From the NCBI RefSeq assembly GCF_023499255.1, contig NZ_CP092183.1:2859501-2923500 (forward strand): DNA of 64,000 bases, in the 5' to 3' direction. Shown here one piece after another: positions 63,122-64,000 of this stretch. How positions within the stretch are numbered: the first letter of the stretch is position 1; every line of letters starts with the position of its first letter. Below the pieces are notes generated by a model. The model did no database searches. It was not told the origin of the DNA and saw only the letters and a program-made list of their open reading frames with translations. The position numbers and the translations under genes are program-made. This DNA comes from Couchioplanes caeruleus. GTDB taxonomy: Bacteria; Actinomycetota; Actinomycetes; Mycobacteriales; Micromonosporaceae.

Positions 63122-64000
63122 TGTCCAAGCGCAAGATCGTCCTCGCGTTCTCCGGCGGCCTCGACACCTCGTACGCCCTGGTGTCCCTGCGTGAGCAGGG
63201 CTGGGAGGTGCTGACCGCCAACATCGACACCGGTGGCCTGCACAGCGGCGAGGCCGACGTGGTCCGCAAGCGCGCCGAGGAGCTGGGCGCGGCGCAGCAC
63301 TTCGTCATCGACGCCCGCGAGGAGCTCTACGCCCGCGTCATCACGTACGCGATCAAGGCCAACTACCTGCGCAACGGCGGCTACCCGTCGTGCGTGGGCG
63401 CCGAGCGGCTGGTGCAGGCCGAGAAGGTCGTGCAGGCGGCGATCGACAACGGCGCGGACGCGGTGGCCCACGGCTCCACCGGCGCCGGCGCCGACCACGT
63501 GCGCTACGACTCGGTGATCCGCGCGCTCGCCCCGCAGATGGAGATCATCACGCCGATCCGCGACGAGCGGCTGACCCGCGAGTACGAGCGCGACTACCTG
63601 CGCGAGCGCGGCTTCGAGACGCCCGAGAAGGTCACCACCTACTCGATCAACGAGGGCCTGATCGGCACGTCGATCGGCGGCAAGGAGACGTACGGCTCCT
63701 GGGACTACCTGCCCGAGGACGCGTGGACGTACACGAAGTCGATCGCGGACGCACCCGCCGACGGCGTCGAGCTGATCCTCGGCTTCGACAAGGGCGAGGT
63801 CGTCTCCGCGACCACGGCCGACGGCACGCCGATCGAGGGCACCGGCCCGGACGCGCCCAACTACGCGATCCTGCGCGCGCTCAACGTGCTCGCGGCCGAG
63901 CACGGCGTGGGCCGCGGCATCCACATGGGCTCGACGATGGTCGGCAACCTCGCCCGCGTCGGCTTCGAGGCCCCCGGCATGCTCACGCTGATCGCCGCGC
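63121..64000 (+). CDS. argG: Argininosuccinate synthase (atypical type), 5' part
   Basis: The frame is open to the window end; 293 residues are visible, about three quarters of the usual 400. The ATP pyrophosphatase P-loop AFSGGLDTSY is near residue 9. It joins citrulline and aspartate to argininosuccinate. The text differs from common actinobacterial ArgG: TANIDTGGL for AVDVGQG, NYLRNGGYPSCVGAERLVQAE, and HGSTGAGADHVRYD where most have HGCTGKGNDQVRF. It resembles the Bacteroidetes-type ArgG group as I recall it. argH would be expected beyond the edge. Confidence 0.93.
   Translation, partial: MSKRKIVLAFSGGLDTSYALVSLREQGWEVLTANIDTGGLHSGEADVVRKRAEELGAAQHFVIDAREELYARVITYAIKANYLRNGGYPSCVGAERLVQAEKVVQAAIDNGADAVAHGSTGAGADHVRYDSVIRALAPQMEIITPIRDERLTREYERDYLRERGFETPEKVTTYSINEGLIGTSIGGKETYGSWDYLPEDAWTYTKSIADAPADGVELILGFDKGEVVSATTADGTPIEGTGPDAPNYAILRALNVLAAEHGVGRGIHMGSTMVGNLARVGFEAPGMLTLIAA

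Overview
The window is a very GC-rich actinobacterial chromosome segment, most probably from the Micromonosporaceae (Actinoplanes/Micromonospora-like). This rests on G/C-dominated third codon positions, the order pyrR-pyrB-pyrC-carA-carB-pyrD-pyrF-mihF-gmk-rpoZ-coaBC-metK-priA-def-fmt-rsmB-rpe-rib, an actinobacterial integration host factor, a PriA without a helicase Walker A motif and a mycothiol-enzyme-family protein. The assignment is inferred from content; no database was searched. I see no IS element, prophage, CRISPR array, tRNA or rRNA gene.

Layout. (1) 1-10146: pyrimidine operon with nearly every stop overlapping the next start; it carries an unrecognised 30-codon ORF between pyrB and pyrC, and the biotin gene bioA between pyrD and pyrF. 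(2) 10331-24910: housekeeping genes mihF, gmk, rpoZ, coaBC, metK, priA, def, fmt, rsmB and rpe, interrupted by a cytochrome P450, a sulfotransferase and a septum-formation-type lipoprotein, with repeat-rich spacers. (3) 24907-33963: a GGDEF response regulator, the FMN riboswitch and the riboflavin operon (ribD, ribE, ribBA, ribH), a reverse-strand amino-acid ABC transporter, hisE-hisG and a small PH-domain membrane protein. (4) 33964-40253: infC-rpmI-rplT, an rRNA methyltransferase and pheST, with long leaders, a probable ATC start for IF3, an internal terminator in the infC leader and an attenuator-like pheS leader. (5) 40260-56476: mostly reverse-strand accessory genes, including a SAM hydroxide adenosyltransferase-type protein, an SDR, DinB and ABM proteins, a TerC protein under a Mn2+-type (yybP-ykoY) riboswitch, a Tat-exported M28 peptidase, a two-component system fused by overlaps to an ABC exporter, a SanA-like protein, a GH3 glucosidase-kinase-epimerase operon, and a PadR regulator with a frameshifted membrane partner. 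(6) 56574-64000: arginine operon argC-J-B-D-F-R, then an unrecognised 300-residue gene, then argG running off the end.

The two amino-acid/nucleotide operons are tightly translationally coupled, so extra members (bioA, the small ORF, the 300-residue protein) are likely co-expressed with their pathway. The strongest candidates for new biology are the 300-residue protein coupled to an atypical ArgG, the pyrB-pyrC small ORF, and the structured leaders of pheS and infC.
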